Shown: positions 22,043 to 32,771 of the stretch, in pieces
How positions within the stretch are numbered: position 1 is the first letter of the stretch
Layout of the letters: each line of letters starts with the position of its first letter
NCBI GenBank assembly: GCA_015179025.1
Contig: WHUX01000016.1
Span: forward strand, 186,001 to 250,000
DNA from: Terfezia claveryi
Lineage: Eukaryota > Ascomycota > Pezizomycetes > Pezizales > Pezizaceae
Direction of reading: 5' to 3'
DNA: 64,000 nucleotides
The notes under the pieces: model-generated
The model's input: only the letters and a program-made list of their open reading frames with translations
The model's database searches: none
What the model was told of the DNA's origin: nothing
Translations under genes and position numbers: made by a program

Positions 22043-23364
22043 TTTCCTTGTTGCTATGATTTATTCAGTGAGTGAATGAAGTATTCTAGGATAACCATAT
22101 AAAGTTGACTCTGGGATAGGGGGTGAAGGGAATAATAATTCTTGATATCAACGTAGGAGACGGTTGCAGTTGCGCTCACAGTACATAGCTTACTGTCTTA
22201 ATTTTCAGCGGCGTTTTCTTGGAATTCTTCCATCTTGAAAGCAATGGCTCCTCACTCTGCTTGCCCTCTAGTCATTTAGCGGTTTATTTCTTCAACAGGA
22301 GGATGGGGAAAACTATCAGATTAGTTGGCTTAGCTGCTTGCTAATTTTGACTGGCTTATCTACTTTATATAACAATATTGTTTCCCCATCAACAATTGCA
22401 GATGATGATCATTTTATGGTTTCCGAGTATCTAGCATCCAGAGGGGCTAAGTTTGGAGATGGGAGTGTTGACGAGCACTATGCTATTTCTAACACTTGGG
22501 GCCATACTGACTGGATTCCTGTGAGAGGTGAAGTACGGTATTTTCTCTTTGTGTATACCTTGGTTCACCTCCCCATATTCGATTTTCAGCTTAACTTACA
22601 ACAGGAATTTCCGGTTGAAATATTTATTGCGGGGAAGTAGGTCTAGGCCCCCCCAAAAGAATCTACCTATACCCTATAGATAGTCCAAAAAAGCAAAACA
22701 CATCTTTATATATAATTCTTCCATCAGCACACCACTTGCCACGAGAAAAAAAGGGGTGTGACCATCGATTTCAATCGAGCAATACGCGGATTTATATCAG
22801 CCCAATTTGGCAACTTAAGACCAATATATATTTTATGCAAGTTCTGGTTTGTGGGTTGATGGCAGAACACATCCTAAATTTCGCTTGTGAATGTTGTTGT
22901 GAAAATCGTTCGAATAGATTTTTTTGTATATTGTTTATAGTAGCATTTTCACATATTAATAAGGGCTCATGATTATGATATATAATTAAAAAAAATTGGT
23001 GGGTACTCGCAATGGCATCAGGGTAACTACATATCTTAGAAATTCATAGCTGTTATCCAGTAATATCTAAGTCACTGATATTGGAATGATAAGGAATAGG
23101 GTTTGTATCCTCTTCGTATCTCCCCTCTCGGCAGCAGAGACCATATAGCCAGTGAAACATAGAGACTATGATAACCTACTATCTGGGTAAATCACTGCAA
23201 GTGCTTCCAGGGTCAGCTCTTTTCAACTAGTTGAAAAGTTCCCCCCTCCTTCTACAACCAGACAAGCCTCCCCCCGTCCCTCTTTCCCGAGCCTCAAAAC
23301 CAACATCATTTACGTCGACAGATCTCCTGCAAACGTTTCTGCCCTGTGACGCCCAAGAGCAATC
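22043..23364. other. Intergenic; right part is the 3' flank of the ankyrin duplication
   Basis: No gene is supported. An open frame at 22338-22640 has no recognised domain. From about 22882 onwards the sequence is shared with the second copy of the ankyrin segment (from about 28679), so this is duplicated non-coding flank. Confidence 0.5.
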
Positions 23365-25645
23365 CTAGCGCGCATACCCCCATGTAGTGAGTAGATTGAC
23401 TACAGATTTCTTGCCTGCCCTCTGTGCGATTTCAAGCGCAGTCTCCCCGGCACTTGTTCTCGATTCGATGTTTGCACCTTTCGACAGAAGCACCTTCACA
23501 ACCTCGGTAGAGCCGTAAGTAGCTGCTATATGAAGTGCAGTCCGATTTGAGTGATCTCTGGCATCAATGCTTGCTCCCTTCTCTAGCAAGGCGTTGGCAA
23601 CCTCAGTATGGCTACATAGAGCTGCTAGATGAAGTGTGGTCTGATTTGATCCGGCATCAATGCTTGCTCCCTTCTCTAGCAAGGCATTGGCAACCTCAGT
23701 ATGGCCACATAGAGCTGCTAGATGAAGTGCGGTCCGACTTAGTTCATCTATGGCGTCAATGCTTGCTCCCTTCTCCAGCAGGACGCTGACAATCCCGGTA
23801 TGGCCGAGTTCAGCTGATATATGCAGTGCGGTCTGATTTGAGTAATCTATCGCATCAATGCTTGCTCCCTTCTCTAGCAAGGTGTTGGCAACCTCAGTAT
23901 GGCCACATAGAGCTGCTAGATGAAGTGCAGTCCAATTTAAGTAATCTAAGGCGTCAATGCTTGCGCCCTTCTCTAGCAGGACATTGACAATTTCGGTACG
24001 GCCGAATTGAGCTGCTAGATGAAGTGCGGTCTGACTGTGTTCATCTCTGGCATTAATGCTTGCTCCCTTCTCTAGCAAGGCGTTAACTACCTCAGTATGG
24101 CCACGTAGAGCTGCTAGATGAAGTGCGGTCAGCCTTATTTTACCTACAGCGTCAATTCTTGCGCCCTTCTCTAGCAGGGCAATGACAACCTCGGTATGGC
24201 CGAATTGAGCTGCTAGATGAAGTGCAGCCTGACCTTGGCTATCTGTGGAGACAATGCTTGCGCCCTTTTCTAGCAGGACGTTGATAGCCTCAGCATGACC
24301 GTATTGAGCTGCTAGATGAAGTGCTGTCCGTTTAGAGCCCATTCGAGCAACTATCTCTAGCAGAACCTCGGTATAGCTATATTTAGCTGTTGAATCAGGT
24401 GCCGTCTGACCACTGTCATATGTGGCATCAATGCTTGCTCCGTTCTCCAGCAGGAAGCTAATGATCTTGGTATAGCCGTGTTGAGCTGCTCTATGCAGTG
24501 CGGTCTGATCTGAGTGATCTCTAGCATCTATGCGTGCGCCCTTGCCCAGCAAGTGCTCCACCATCTGAAGGTGACCCCGTTCCACTGCAATATGGAGAGT
24601 GGTGAACCTTGAGCTTGAGCCCAATGCAGCTACGTAGTACTGTGCTCGAGCAGCTGATAGGGACAACGTCTGGAGCATATCACTCAATGGTGCTGAGTAT
24701 CTTTTCACGATCTTGGCTTGGGCGTCGGTGTCGTTGCCTGAGAGTGTCCCTTGCTCAGCCTGCAAAGAATCGTCGTTGGAGCTCATTGCGGTGGTGGTTC
24801 GAAATAGCTTGATGATGTCTTTCTTTTTGGCCTTGATCATCTCTGCAGTTATACCATTGCAATGAAACTCTGTGCATAATTCCTTCCATGCAGCCTTCTG
24901 TCGCTGGGTCAGGCCTAGAGCGAATGATGCAACAGAGCTTAATGATGCTACAGAGCCTCTGCGGCGGAGGCCTGCACCTGCGAATATCTGGCCGAGCTGT
25001 TCCTGGATCGCGAATAGCTGCGCAGTATGCTGTACGAGGCTGGCATTCTGGTTTGCGACATGGCCACTACAGTTGGCATTTGCAAGGACACAAATGTGCA
25101 TATTAATTAGTTATTATGGCTTGTGATACTCGATTTATCAATTTTCGATAGAATCAGGAGTCTGAAGAAGAGAAAAGAAGCATAAACATACCATATCAGA
25201 CTGGTATTGAATGCAGTAAGTAGGCCAACATGCATTAGAATCCTCTCTCTGAATCCTACTAAGTCCTCCTGCCCCCACCTCAGCCGATCAAATGAGATAC
25301 TATGATCCTCCATTAAACTCTGGTATTTCTTGAGGCAAGCATCAAGCTCCTTCATGATAGTTTGCAATCCATCATGCAAAATCTTTAGATCATCCATATC
25401 TCTTGCACTCAACCGTAAGATGCTATTTCCAGGTCCCTGATTACATAGCTGGTCTTCGACTTTCTTGAACACAATATGGAGGGATAAAATTTCTTGCGAG
25501 AAGTTCCGGAACTGTTCAGGGGCATCTGCGTATGCACTATACACATTCCATAACAGCTTGCCAACTGCTAAAAAATCACCTATTCCGAACCCGAAATTCA
25601 TATCTAGAGATGTTTCTAGGACTGTGAAGTGAAATATTTGTGAGG
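22882..25645. repeat. Segmental duplication, copy A (intact ankyrin gene)
   Basis: This ~2.76-kb segment recurs in the same orientation at about 28679-31592. Matching blocks include the 3' flank (starting CGCTTGTGAATGTTG), the whole gene, and ~45 bp upstream of its start (AAGTGAAATATTTGTG). Copy A keeps an open reading frame. Confidence 0.9.
23365..25601 (-). CDS. Ankyrin-repeat protein with fungal NLR/HET-like N-terminal helical domain
   Basis: Join complement(23365..25066, 25192..25601) gives 703 aa. The intron has donor GTATGT, branch CTAAT and acceptor TGTAG, and joins NTSLI to CGHVANQNASL. The N-terminus (MNFGFGIGDFLAVGKLLWNV) followed by ~110 residues of amphipathic helices is the common N-terminal domain of fungal STAND/ankyrin proteins, often linked to non-self recognition. 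Residues from about 300 to the end hold about 12-13 ankyrin repeats of 33 aa (consensus TALHLAAxxGHTEVVNxLLE); the third repeat is degenerate and the eleventh lacks 3 residues. DNA-level similarity between repeats is high (99-bp period), so unequal recombination is likely. No catalytic domain is visible. The exact partner and role are unknown. Confidence 0.85.
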
Positions 25646-26304
25646 AGAGCGTCGTTGTGTCGATTAGGTGGGGTCGGTTTGTGAGGCTGAGAGTAGATGC
25701 ATGCTCTATTGGGGCTAGCCACTTGGTTTGTGATTGCCAATTTTCTTTTCTTTTTTTTTAAAAAACTCATTGCATGCCAGAGAGTGGCGCTTTTTGGGGG
25801 GAGATTTTGTACGGAACTTGAACCTTTAAGGGGAGGCTGTCCTGGTATAGACCTTGTGAATTTTTTGAAGTCGTCGGAAACTGGCTCCTCACTGTACAGT
25901 TTTGTTAGTTTCTGAAATGACTTCAGTTGTTAGCAACCACTGTGCCTGTCCAGGACCTCTTACATACATACGGAGGTACATATCTCCAAAAATATGAATA
26001 AGAGACTGTGAGTACTTTTTCCCTTAATTCCAAGATTTTCTTTATATTGGATTATGCGAATCCAACCATTCCGCAAGTCTCAAATGTCTTATAAGCTCTG
26101 CGATCTCTGCTCGTGAGAATTCTAGGCACTCAGTGTCCCCATCCCCGCATCCGCTAATGCCCAGTTCTTCTTCTCATAAGGTGATTGGTCGTCATCGGAA
26201 GAGGCAGCCCCATCAGCATAACCCCCCACATAAGCATTGTATCCGCATGATAGGTGTGTTGTTGCACGTTGATGATTACTGAGAGATAGGACGAGAGATA
26301 TCTT
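25646..26304. other. Intergenic between ankyrin gene and Harbinger-like remnant
   Basis: No gene is established. A block at about 25992-26055 recurs inverted at 31677-31741 (listed separately). The frames from about 26060 to 26400 on the minus strand have no recognised domain. Confidence 0.45.
25992..26055. repeat. Inverted repeat arm, partner at 31677-31741
   Basis: About 64 bp matches the reverse complement of 31677-31741, including AATAAGAGACTGTG, CCTTAATTC, GATTTTCTTTAT and TTGGATTAT. The pair brackets the Harbinger remnant and the second ankyrin copy (5.7 kb apart). Confidence 0.75.
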
Positions 26305-27380
26305 GTGCTTACTGGGGTGCAAGTGCGTTATAAGATAGCTAGCGTGCAAGGGCGGAACAAGGACTTTGCATCTCCAGAGCGGCTGAAAGATATGATGCAT
26401 GTATTTGGGGTATCACAAAGCCAAATCTCAAGCATTGTGATTGATCTAGAACTGTTTCTATATCAGAAATACCACAAGACGCTACTATGGTATCATAATA
26501 GAGTCTCATACAGTTAGGTGGCAATGAATTTGGTACCCCGTATGATAGGGGGTGAGTATGCAGCATGCTTTAAACCTATAATATATATACTAAATATGTG
26601 CTAATGCAGGACTCTGATATAAGGGAGGTACCTATAACAGGGGCAAGTATGCAGTACGCTTTAAACCTATAATATGTGTGCTAAACGTATGGTAATGCAG
26701 GACTCTAATGCAAGGGGGTACCAAATTCATTGCCACCTAACTGTATAGCCCAGCTACGGGCTTATGTGAAGAAGGCCATTGACGAGAACTGTAGGTATGT
26801 CTATGCAGATCTGGAGGTTCATTGATGGAACGGTTCGTCCAATTGCAAGGCCTACAAAAGGACAGCAGCTCTATTATTCATGGCATAAGGGGTACCAGGG
26901 CATTAAGTACCATCAGAGCCTTATGACGCCGGATGGCTTGATTAACAGCCTCTAGGCCCTGAGTTCAGCCCTATGGGTGATTGGAAGCTTGGGCAGGAAC
27001 CAGGGTTGGAAGAGATATTATGGCAGGTATTTGCACCCAATCCACCTAATGCACCGACCGGTGTCCTATATCTCTACGGTGATCCCGTATATGCGCCATC
27101 TATGGCTTTCGAGCACCTTCCCGTGCAGGAAGGAGGGGAGGGCTGACACCAGATCAGGTGTTGTTATGTCCAAACACCGCATTGTAGCGGAGTGGGGTTT
27201 TGCCAATGTATTGAATCAGTTCACATCGGCATGCAGAAAGTTGGGCTTTCGCCAATTGCAGTTATTTACATCATAGCTGTCCGTCTATGGAATTGTCGAA
27301 CCTGCTTTCCGACAAACAAATCAGATCAGGGATCACTTCCCGGCCCTCTTCTTTGGAACCCTACCTATCCTAACTTGATT
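26305..27380 (+). pseudogene. PIF/Harbinger-type DDE transposase pseudogene, split by a MITE
   Basis: Fragments in family order, in shifting frames, are: a helical DNA-contact region with GVSQSQISSIV (26405 on); then, after an insertion at 26511-26743, YADL..GTVRPIARPT; GYQGIKYHQSLMTPDGLI; NPPNAPTGVLYLYGDPVYAP; and SGVGFCQCIESVHIG leading to NCRTCF near the end. The order (D)GT.RPI.RPT, KYxxxxTPDG, LYGDPxY and a late E-containing VEWGF-like region is typical of DDE_Tnp_4/Harbinger transposases. Several in-frame stops are present (for example after DLEVH and near 26955). The convergent ORF at 27370-28263 would be its partner gene. Confidence 0.75.
26511..26743. mobile_element. 233-bp MITE with 29-bp perfect TIRs and TA target duplication
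   Basis: Terminal inverted repeats 26511-26539 and 26715-26743 are perfect and begin CAGTTAGGTGGCAATGAATT. The element is flanked by TA at 26509-26510 and 26744-26745, the Tc1/mariner signature. Inside are two ~75-bp direct copies of one module (both contain GCTTTAAACCTATAATAT and TAATGCAGGACTCT). It sits in the Harbinger transposase pseudogene. It has no coding capacity and must have been moved by an enzyme encoded elsewhere. Confidence 0.92.
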
Positions 27381-28263
27381 GCTCTTTATCCTTTACCAAC
27401 TGCTGCAGGAACTGTTTGATGCTATCCTGGTTTGCCTCTAAACTAGACATTCTTGTCTCGAGTTTTGCAACATCGATGGCCAATTCGGAAGCTGCGGAAG
27501 AGCTGGATTGGGGGCCTGTGGATGAGCTGCATTGGGGGTCTGCGGGGGAGCTGGATTCGGAGGCTTTGGATGAGCCAGATTGGGGGGTTCCGGCTTTGAA
27601 GTTGCTCATATAGTCAATGAAAACTTCAGTTAACTTGCTAAAATCCTGTCTCATCTTTTCCTTGCTGTCGTTAATACTCTTACTTGCTCGTAGGTTCTGA
27701 CGAATGTGTCGTCTCTTCGGAATTACATCCCCAGGTGCAGTTAGGTCCACCACCTCTCGAGCTTCCACAATAGCCTGAAACCTGCGCTTGTTTGACAAGC
27801 GTTTAGTCAGGTTGTCTCTGAGCATCTCTGAAATAGCTTTCTCTTTTTTGGTCTCTGCAGATGCTTCTGATTTGGTACTTTCGAGTGTTTCAAGACGCCG
27901 TTCACAAATCTCAATCCAGGCATCGATAGCTTGCTCTAAATCCGTTACCGGAGGAATTGCTACTCCAGAAAGCATATCTCTAGCTTCTAAGGTTGATTTT
28001 CTCTCAGCGACCATGGCGGTAACCTTCTTCCGTGCACAAGCTCCCTGATTACCGCTGGTTTGTTGAAAAATGGCCGTAATATACTGCCAGAATGGATCCT
28101 CCTGAGGTTCTTCAAGATATTGATCTCCATTACCAATACATAGATGTATGAGCTGTAGTTTCAACTCTGGAGTGTAATGGAAGTGCTTTGGTTTAGGAGC
28201 TGGTATCCCTTGTAGTGCGGCTTGCTCTGGTTCAACTTGCTCCGCCGCATGTTGACTTGGCAC
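27370..28263 (-). CDS. Harbinger-associated Myb/SANT-like accessory protein (ORF1 type)
   Basis: The open frame is about 297 codons and continues upstream of 28263 without an in-frame ATG nearby, so the true start is unresolved. An out-of-frame ATG at about 28322 (MSQSS) would need a small frame change. The protein starts Pro/Gln-rich, then has FHYTPELKLQLIHLC and DPFWQYITAIFQQTSGN, resembling the trihelix/SANT-like fold of PIF/Harbinger ORF1. It continues with long helices (AWIEICERRLETLESTKSE), a basic stretch (IPKRRHIRQNLRA) and a Ser-rich tail ending in a coiled coil. It lies tail-to-tail with the transposase remnant, the usual two-gene layout in which ORF1 binds element ends. The reading frame is still open although the transposase is dead. 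Confidence 0.6.
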   Translation of the reverse strand: MPSQHAAEQVEPEQAALQGIPAPKPKHFHYTPELKLQLIHLCIGNGDQYLEEPQEDPFWQYITAIFQQTSGNQGACARKKVTAMVAERKSTLEARDMLSGVAIPPVTDLEQAIDAWIEICERRLETLESTKSEASAETKKEKAISEMLRDNLTKRLSNKRRFQAIVEAREVVDLTAPGDVIPKRRHIRQNLRASKSINDSKEKMRQDFSKLTEVFIDYMSNFKAGTPQSGSSKASESSSPADPQCSSSTGPQSSSSAASELAIDVAKLETRMSSLEANQDSIKQFLQQLVKDKEQSS

Positions 28264-28678
28264 AGGTTGATCTGGTGGCGGTGATGCTTGTGGGGGGATG
28301 CTGCTGGGAGGGATGATTGTGACATATCTTATTGCGTATAGAGCTTGTGATCTGTGATAATTTGTTGTTTGACCTCCTGTGGAGGTGTTGTGCCAACCAG
28401 ACTAGTTGTTTGATGTTATAGAGACTTACTTAAGTACTTGCGCCAAGGTGGGTCTCTAACCCTGTTCAGAGGTTTGTAAAAGGAACCGAGTACATAGCAC
28501 AAACCCAGTACAGTAGGTTGCATTTAGCTAGCGGCGTTACTGTGGTTACCTATTCTGGAGGGTGTTGTAGCAACCAGACTAGCTTATTGGTTAGAGTGTG
28601 CCAACCTGACTAGGTTAGAGTTAAATAAAGTTATTGGATAAAGAGAGGGAGGTAGAGGTTCCTTTGGGCTGGGCATGT
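28264..28678. other. Upstream region of the accessory gene with three copies of a dispersed motif
   Basis: There is no gene. GTTGTGCCAACCAGACTAG at 28387-28405, a variant at 28564-28582 and GTGCCAACCTGACTAG at 28598-28613 cluster here. Similar copies are elsewhere in the window. This may include the right end of the Harbinger element, but I could not define its termini. Confidence 0.45.
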
Positions 28679-29152
28679 CGCTTGCGAATGTTGTGAAAAT
28701 CGTTTGAACAGAATTTTAGTATATTGTTTACAGTAGCATTTTCACCTATATTAATAAGGGCTCATAGTTATGATATAAAATTAGTGCATTGGTGCTGGTT
28801 CTTGCAATGTATCAGGGTAACTAACATATCTTAGAATATTCATAACTCTTTTCCAGTAGTGGTATCTAAGTCACTAATATTGGAATAATAAGGAATAGGG
28901 TTTATACCCTCTTCATATCTCCCCTCTTGGTAGCAGAGAGTCAACTAGCGAGTTATACATATATAGCCAGTGAAATATACAGCTTGTGATAACCTACTAC
29001 TAATTGCATTCACGGCCAACTCCTCCTCCTACAACCAGACAAGTCTTCCCCGTCCCCTCTTTCCCGAGCCTCAAAGTTACACATATCAAACAATCATTCA
29101 CGTCGACGGATCTCCTGCAAACGTTTCTGCCCTGTGACGCCCAAGAGCAATC

Positions 29153-31551
29153 CTAGCGATACCGCCTTGCAGTGAGTAGCTTGACTACAGATTTTCTGCC
29201 TGCGCTCTGTGCGATTTCAAGCGCAGTTTCCCGGCGCTTGTTCTCAGTTGGATGTTTGCACCTTTCGACAGCAGCACCTTCACAACCTCGGTATACAGTG
29301 GTGTCTCGATATAAGCAACCCCATCGGGATTGGCAGCGAATTTCTTATAACGCGACGTTTCTTATATCAAGATACATACAAAAAAAACTAGGAAATGTCT
29401 GAGTGGGGTATAAAAGGCGAATGGGAACCTTCGGTGGCATTATAACGCTTCAGACAGAAAATCTATTTTGCTAGAGCTGATGTAGGGAGAATAACACCTT
29501 GGATGCTTTATTGTGGTGTAAACTCGTTAAGAAACAACTCGCATGATGCGGGCTAATCATAGTCTGGTTGCACTCGCGATACTAACTCGCGATATAAGAA
29601 ACCTGCACTTTTGTATGTATTAGTAAGCGAATACTTAAGAAACCTGCTAGTAACGAGGGTGGCATAAGACTACGAGGGTTTCTTATTTTCCCATACAAAT
29701 TCCGGCGGGACCGGAGTATAGTTTCTTATATCGAAGGTTTCTTATATCAGGGGTTGCTTATATCGAGACGCCACTGTAGCCGTAAGAAGCTGCTCTATGA
29801 AGTTCGGTCCGATTTGAGTGATCTCTGGCATTAATGCTTGCTCCTTTCTCAAGCAGGACATTGACATTCTCGGTATGGCCGGAATGAGCTGCTTGATGAA
29901 GTGCAGTCTGACCTTGGCGATCTGTGCTGTCAATGCTTGCGCCCTTCTCCAGCAGGAAGCTGACAAACTTTGCATGGCCGTGTTGAACTGCTGTATAAAG
30001 TGCGGTCCAATTGAAGCAATCTGTCGCATCAATGCTCGCTCCCTTTTCTAGCAAGGCGTTGGCAACCTCAATATGGCCGCGTATAGCTGCTAGATAAAGT
30101 GAGGTCTGACTTAGTTCATCTGTGGCGTCAATGCTTGCCCCCTCCCCCAGCAGAACATTGACAATCTCGGTACGGCCGAGGTGAACTGACATATGCAATG
30201 GAGTCTGATCTAAGAAATCCCTCGCATCAATGCTCGCTCCCTTCTCTAGCAAGGCGTTGGCAACCTCAGTATGGCCGCATAGAGCTGCTAGATGAAGTGC
30301 AGTCTGACTTAGTTCATCTATGGCGTCAATGCTTGCTCCCTTCCCCAGCAGAACATTGACAATCTCGGTATGGCCGAGTTCAGCTGATATATGCAGTGCG
30401 GTCTGATTTGAGTGATCTATCGCATCAATGCCTGCTCCCTTCTCCAGCAGGACGCTGACAATCTTGGTATGGCCATGTTGAGCGGCTATATGCAATGGGG
30501 TCTGATCTAAGTGATCTCTAGCATCTATGCGTGCGCCCTTGCCCAGAAAGTGCTCCATCATCTGAATGTGACCCCATTCCGCTGCAACATGGAGAGTGGT
30601 GGACTTTAAGCTTGTGCCCAATGCAGCTACGTAGTACTGTGCTCGAGCTGCTAATAGGGATAACGTCTGGAGTTTATCACTCAATGGCACTGAGTATTTT
30701 TTCATGGTCTCGGCATCGGTGTCGTTGCCTGAGAGTGTCCTTTGCTCAGCCTGTGGTGGTGGTTCGAAATAGCTTGATGATGTCTTTCTTTTTAGCCTTG
30801 ATCATCTCTGCAGTTATACCATTGCAATGAAACTCTGTGCATAATTCCTTCCACGCAGCCTTCTGGCGCTGGAACAGGCCTAGTGCGAATGATGCAATAG
30901 AGCTTAATGATGCTACAGAGCCTCTGTGGTGGCCTGCACCTGCGAATATCTGGCCGAGCTGTTCCTGGATCGCGCAGTGTGCTGTACGAGGCTGGCATTC
31001 TGGTTTGCGACATGGCCACTAGTCTGGTTGCCACTACAGTTGGCAATTGCAAGGACACAAACGTGCATATTAATTAGGTATTATGGCTTGTGATACTCGA
31101 TATATCAATTTTCGATAGAATCGGAGTCTGAAGAAGAGAAAGGAAGCATAAACATACCACATCAGACTGGTATTGAACACAGTAAGTAGGCCGACATGCA
31201 TTAGAATCCTCTCTCTGAATCCTACTAAATCCTCCTGGCCCCACTCCAGCCAATCAAATGAGATACTATGATCCTCCGTTAAACTCTAGTATTTCTTGAG
31301 GCAAGTATCAAGCTCCTTTATGATAGTTTGCAATCCATCATGCAAAATCCATATCTATTATTGCACTCAACCGTAAGGCGCTATTTTAATGTCCCTGATT
31401 ACATAGCTGGTCTTCGACTTTCTTGAACACAATATGGAGGGATAAAATCTCCTGCGAGAAATTCCGGAACTGCTCAGGGGCATCTGCGTATCACATTCCA
31501 CACCAGCTTGTCAACTCCTAAAAAATCACCTACTCCAAACCCGAAATTCAT
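29153..31551 (-). pseudogene. Decayed paralog of the ankyrin-repeat gene
   Basis: The start region (MNFGFGVGDFLGVDKLVWNV) is recognisable from 31551. An 8-bp deletion relative to copy A then breaks the frame (the TATAGTGCATACGCAGATG region shortened). Further lesions include a stop after QLCNQGH, a lost segment around 30745, and a frame change in the middle exon. About eight or nine ankyrin repeats remain open at 29780-30705. A MITE at 29296-29776 interrupts the penultimate repeat, and the stop position corresponds to 29153-29155. Fewer repeats than in copy A indicate repeat loss or gain since duplication. Confidence 0.9.
29296..29776. mobile_element. 481-bp MITE (Tc1/mariner-pogo type) inserted in the ankyrin pseudogene
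   Basis: Ends match as inverted repeats over ~27 bp (CAGTGGYGTCTCGATATAAG followed by CAACCCC), flanked by TA at 29294-29295 and 29777-29778. Removing the element and one TA leaves CGGTATAGCCG; the intact paralog has CGGTAGAGCCG at the same place. That directly supports insertion with TA duplication. The interior repeats the motif CTTATATC in both orientations and has no ORF. Confidence 0.93.
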
Positions 31552-31592
31552 AACTAGGATATTTCTAGGAGTGCGAAGTGAAATATTTGTGT

Positions 31593-32771
31593 ATGCGTAT
31601 ACCTAAGCCAATTGCAGAGATCTACGAAGTAGTCCTTGCCCTCTTGAGGAAAATATTTGAAAACTCTGAGTTTACTATATAATCCAAATAAAGAAAATCC
31701 TAGAATTAAAGGAAAAAAAAAATACACAGTCTCTTATTCATAATTTTGTTGCTATATAAGAGGTCTGGAACAGGCAAGTGGTCTCTAGAAACAACAGTGA
31801 TGAGTCGTTTGGGATATAAATATGTAATAGTAAATACTCCCTCCCCTCCTCATTGATTTATTGGGATGTACTTTTTTTCCCCCTTCTATATCAGATTCTC
31901 TCCAGCCGAACTTCCTGCCCAACGATAATATTTTGGTTGGCTGATGCCATTTTGGAGAAAATTGCTTTTTTGTCGACCCAGCCACGTTGTGTGTTAATGT
32001 ACGGAGTAACATTCTCCAAGTCGCCCAGGCAGCACAAAATGTCCGCCAGCGCATGAGCCTTAGCTCTTCACAACTTATGATTCCGAAGACCTAGAGCAAA
32101 CCGAGTACCCGAACTCCAAATCTAAAGATAACTACTATGATTCCCGATATCTCTATAGCAATGTAGTCTAGAAATAGTTTAACTAAAATGTATCCTGTAG
32201 ATACATATAACCTTCTTCAACTTTCAATATTTTTTAAACTCTAAGAGTGAAACCTTCTTCTGTAAGCCCAGTTCTATCAATATACGCTTTCATTTAATGA
32301 TTTAAGATATGTTGTGGTTGTGGAGTTAGAAACGTCCATAGATATCAAATTAGGGTCGCACCAATACTGTACTTTATCTAATCAGATTCTCAACTTCACC
32401 AGCCATAAAATCTGCCCCTTTCCCCCCGATGGCAAATTGCTGTCGAAAACTATTTTTTGATTGGGAAGAGAAACATTCTAACGACGAAGGGATGCCATCG
32501 CTGTCACTTAGTCTGGAAACCAGTGACAAACATTTGGGAGAATCTGATAAAAATAATCCTCTATATGTAACTGGTGACCAATCACCGGTAGACCTACTAT
32601 ATGTACAGTTCGTAAAAATCATCCATTCACTGTACCAAGCCATCATGCATCTATTGCATCTATTCTATATATAAGATAACCCGCCTGAAGTTGATTGAAC
32701 GCCCATAAAAAATCCAATAAACTCCATACCCAGCGCAGCGTGAAAAAAGGAAAAAGGAACAACCTCTCCCA
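31593..32771. other. Intergenic with an exon-like fragment
   Basis: No full gene is supported. On the minus strand about 31906-32056 an open stretch reads DILCCLGDLENVTPYINTQ, then RGWVDKKAIFSKM and IIVGQEVRLERI before a stop. It looks protein-like, but I cannot name the family or find partner exons. The inverted-repeat arm at 31677-31741 is also here. Confidence 0.35.
31677..31741. repeat. Inverted repeat arm, partner at 25992-26055
   Basis: Matches the reverse complement of 25992-26055 with an extended A run in the middle. Confidence 0.75.

Larger units (their letters stand above)
28679..31592. repeat. Segmental duplication, copy B (decayed ankyrin gene)
   Basis: This is the second copy of the segment at 22882-25645, same orientation. 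It is enlarged by a 481-bp MITE and altered by small deletions and frame changes. Confidence 0.9.

Noticed and set aside
22338..22640. 100-codon ORF with S-T-I-A-D-D-D-H-F-M-V-S-E-Y
   Set aside because: Protein-like in part but matches no family I know, and the C-terminal half is random in composition.
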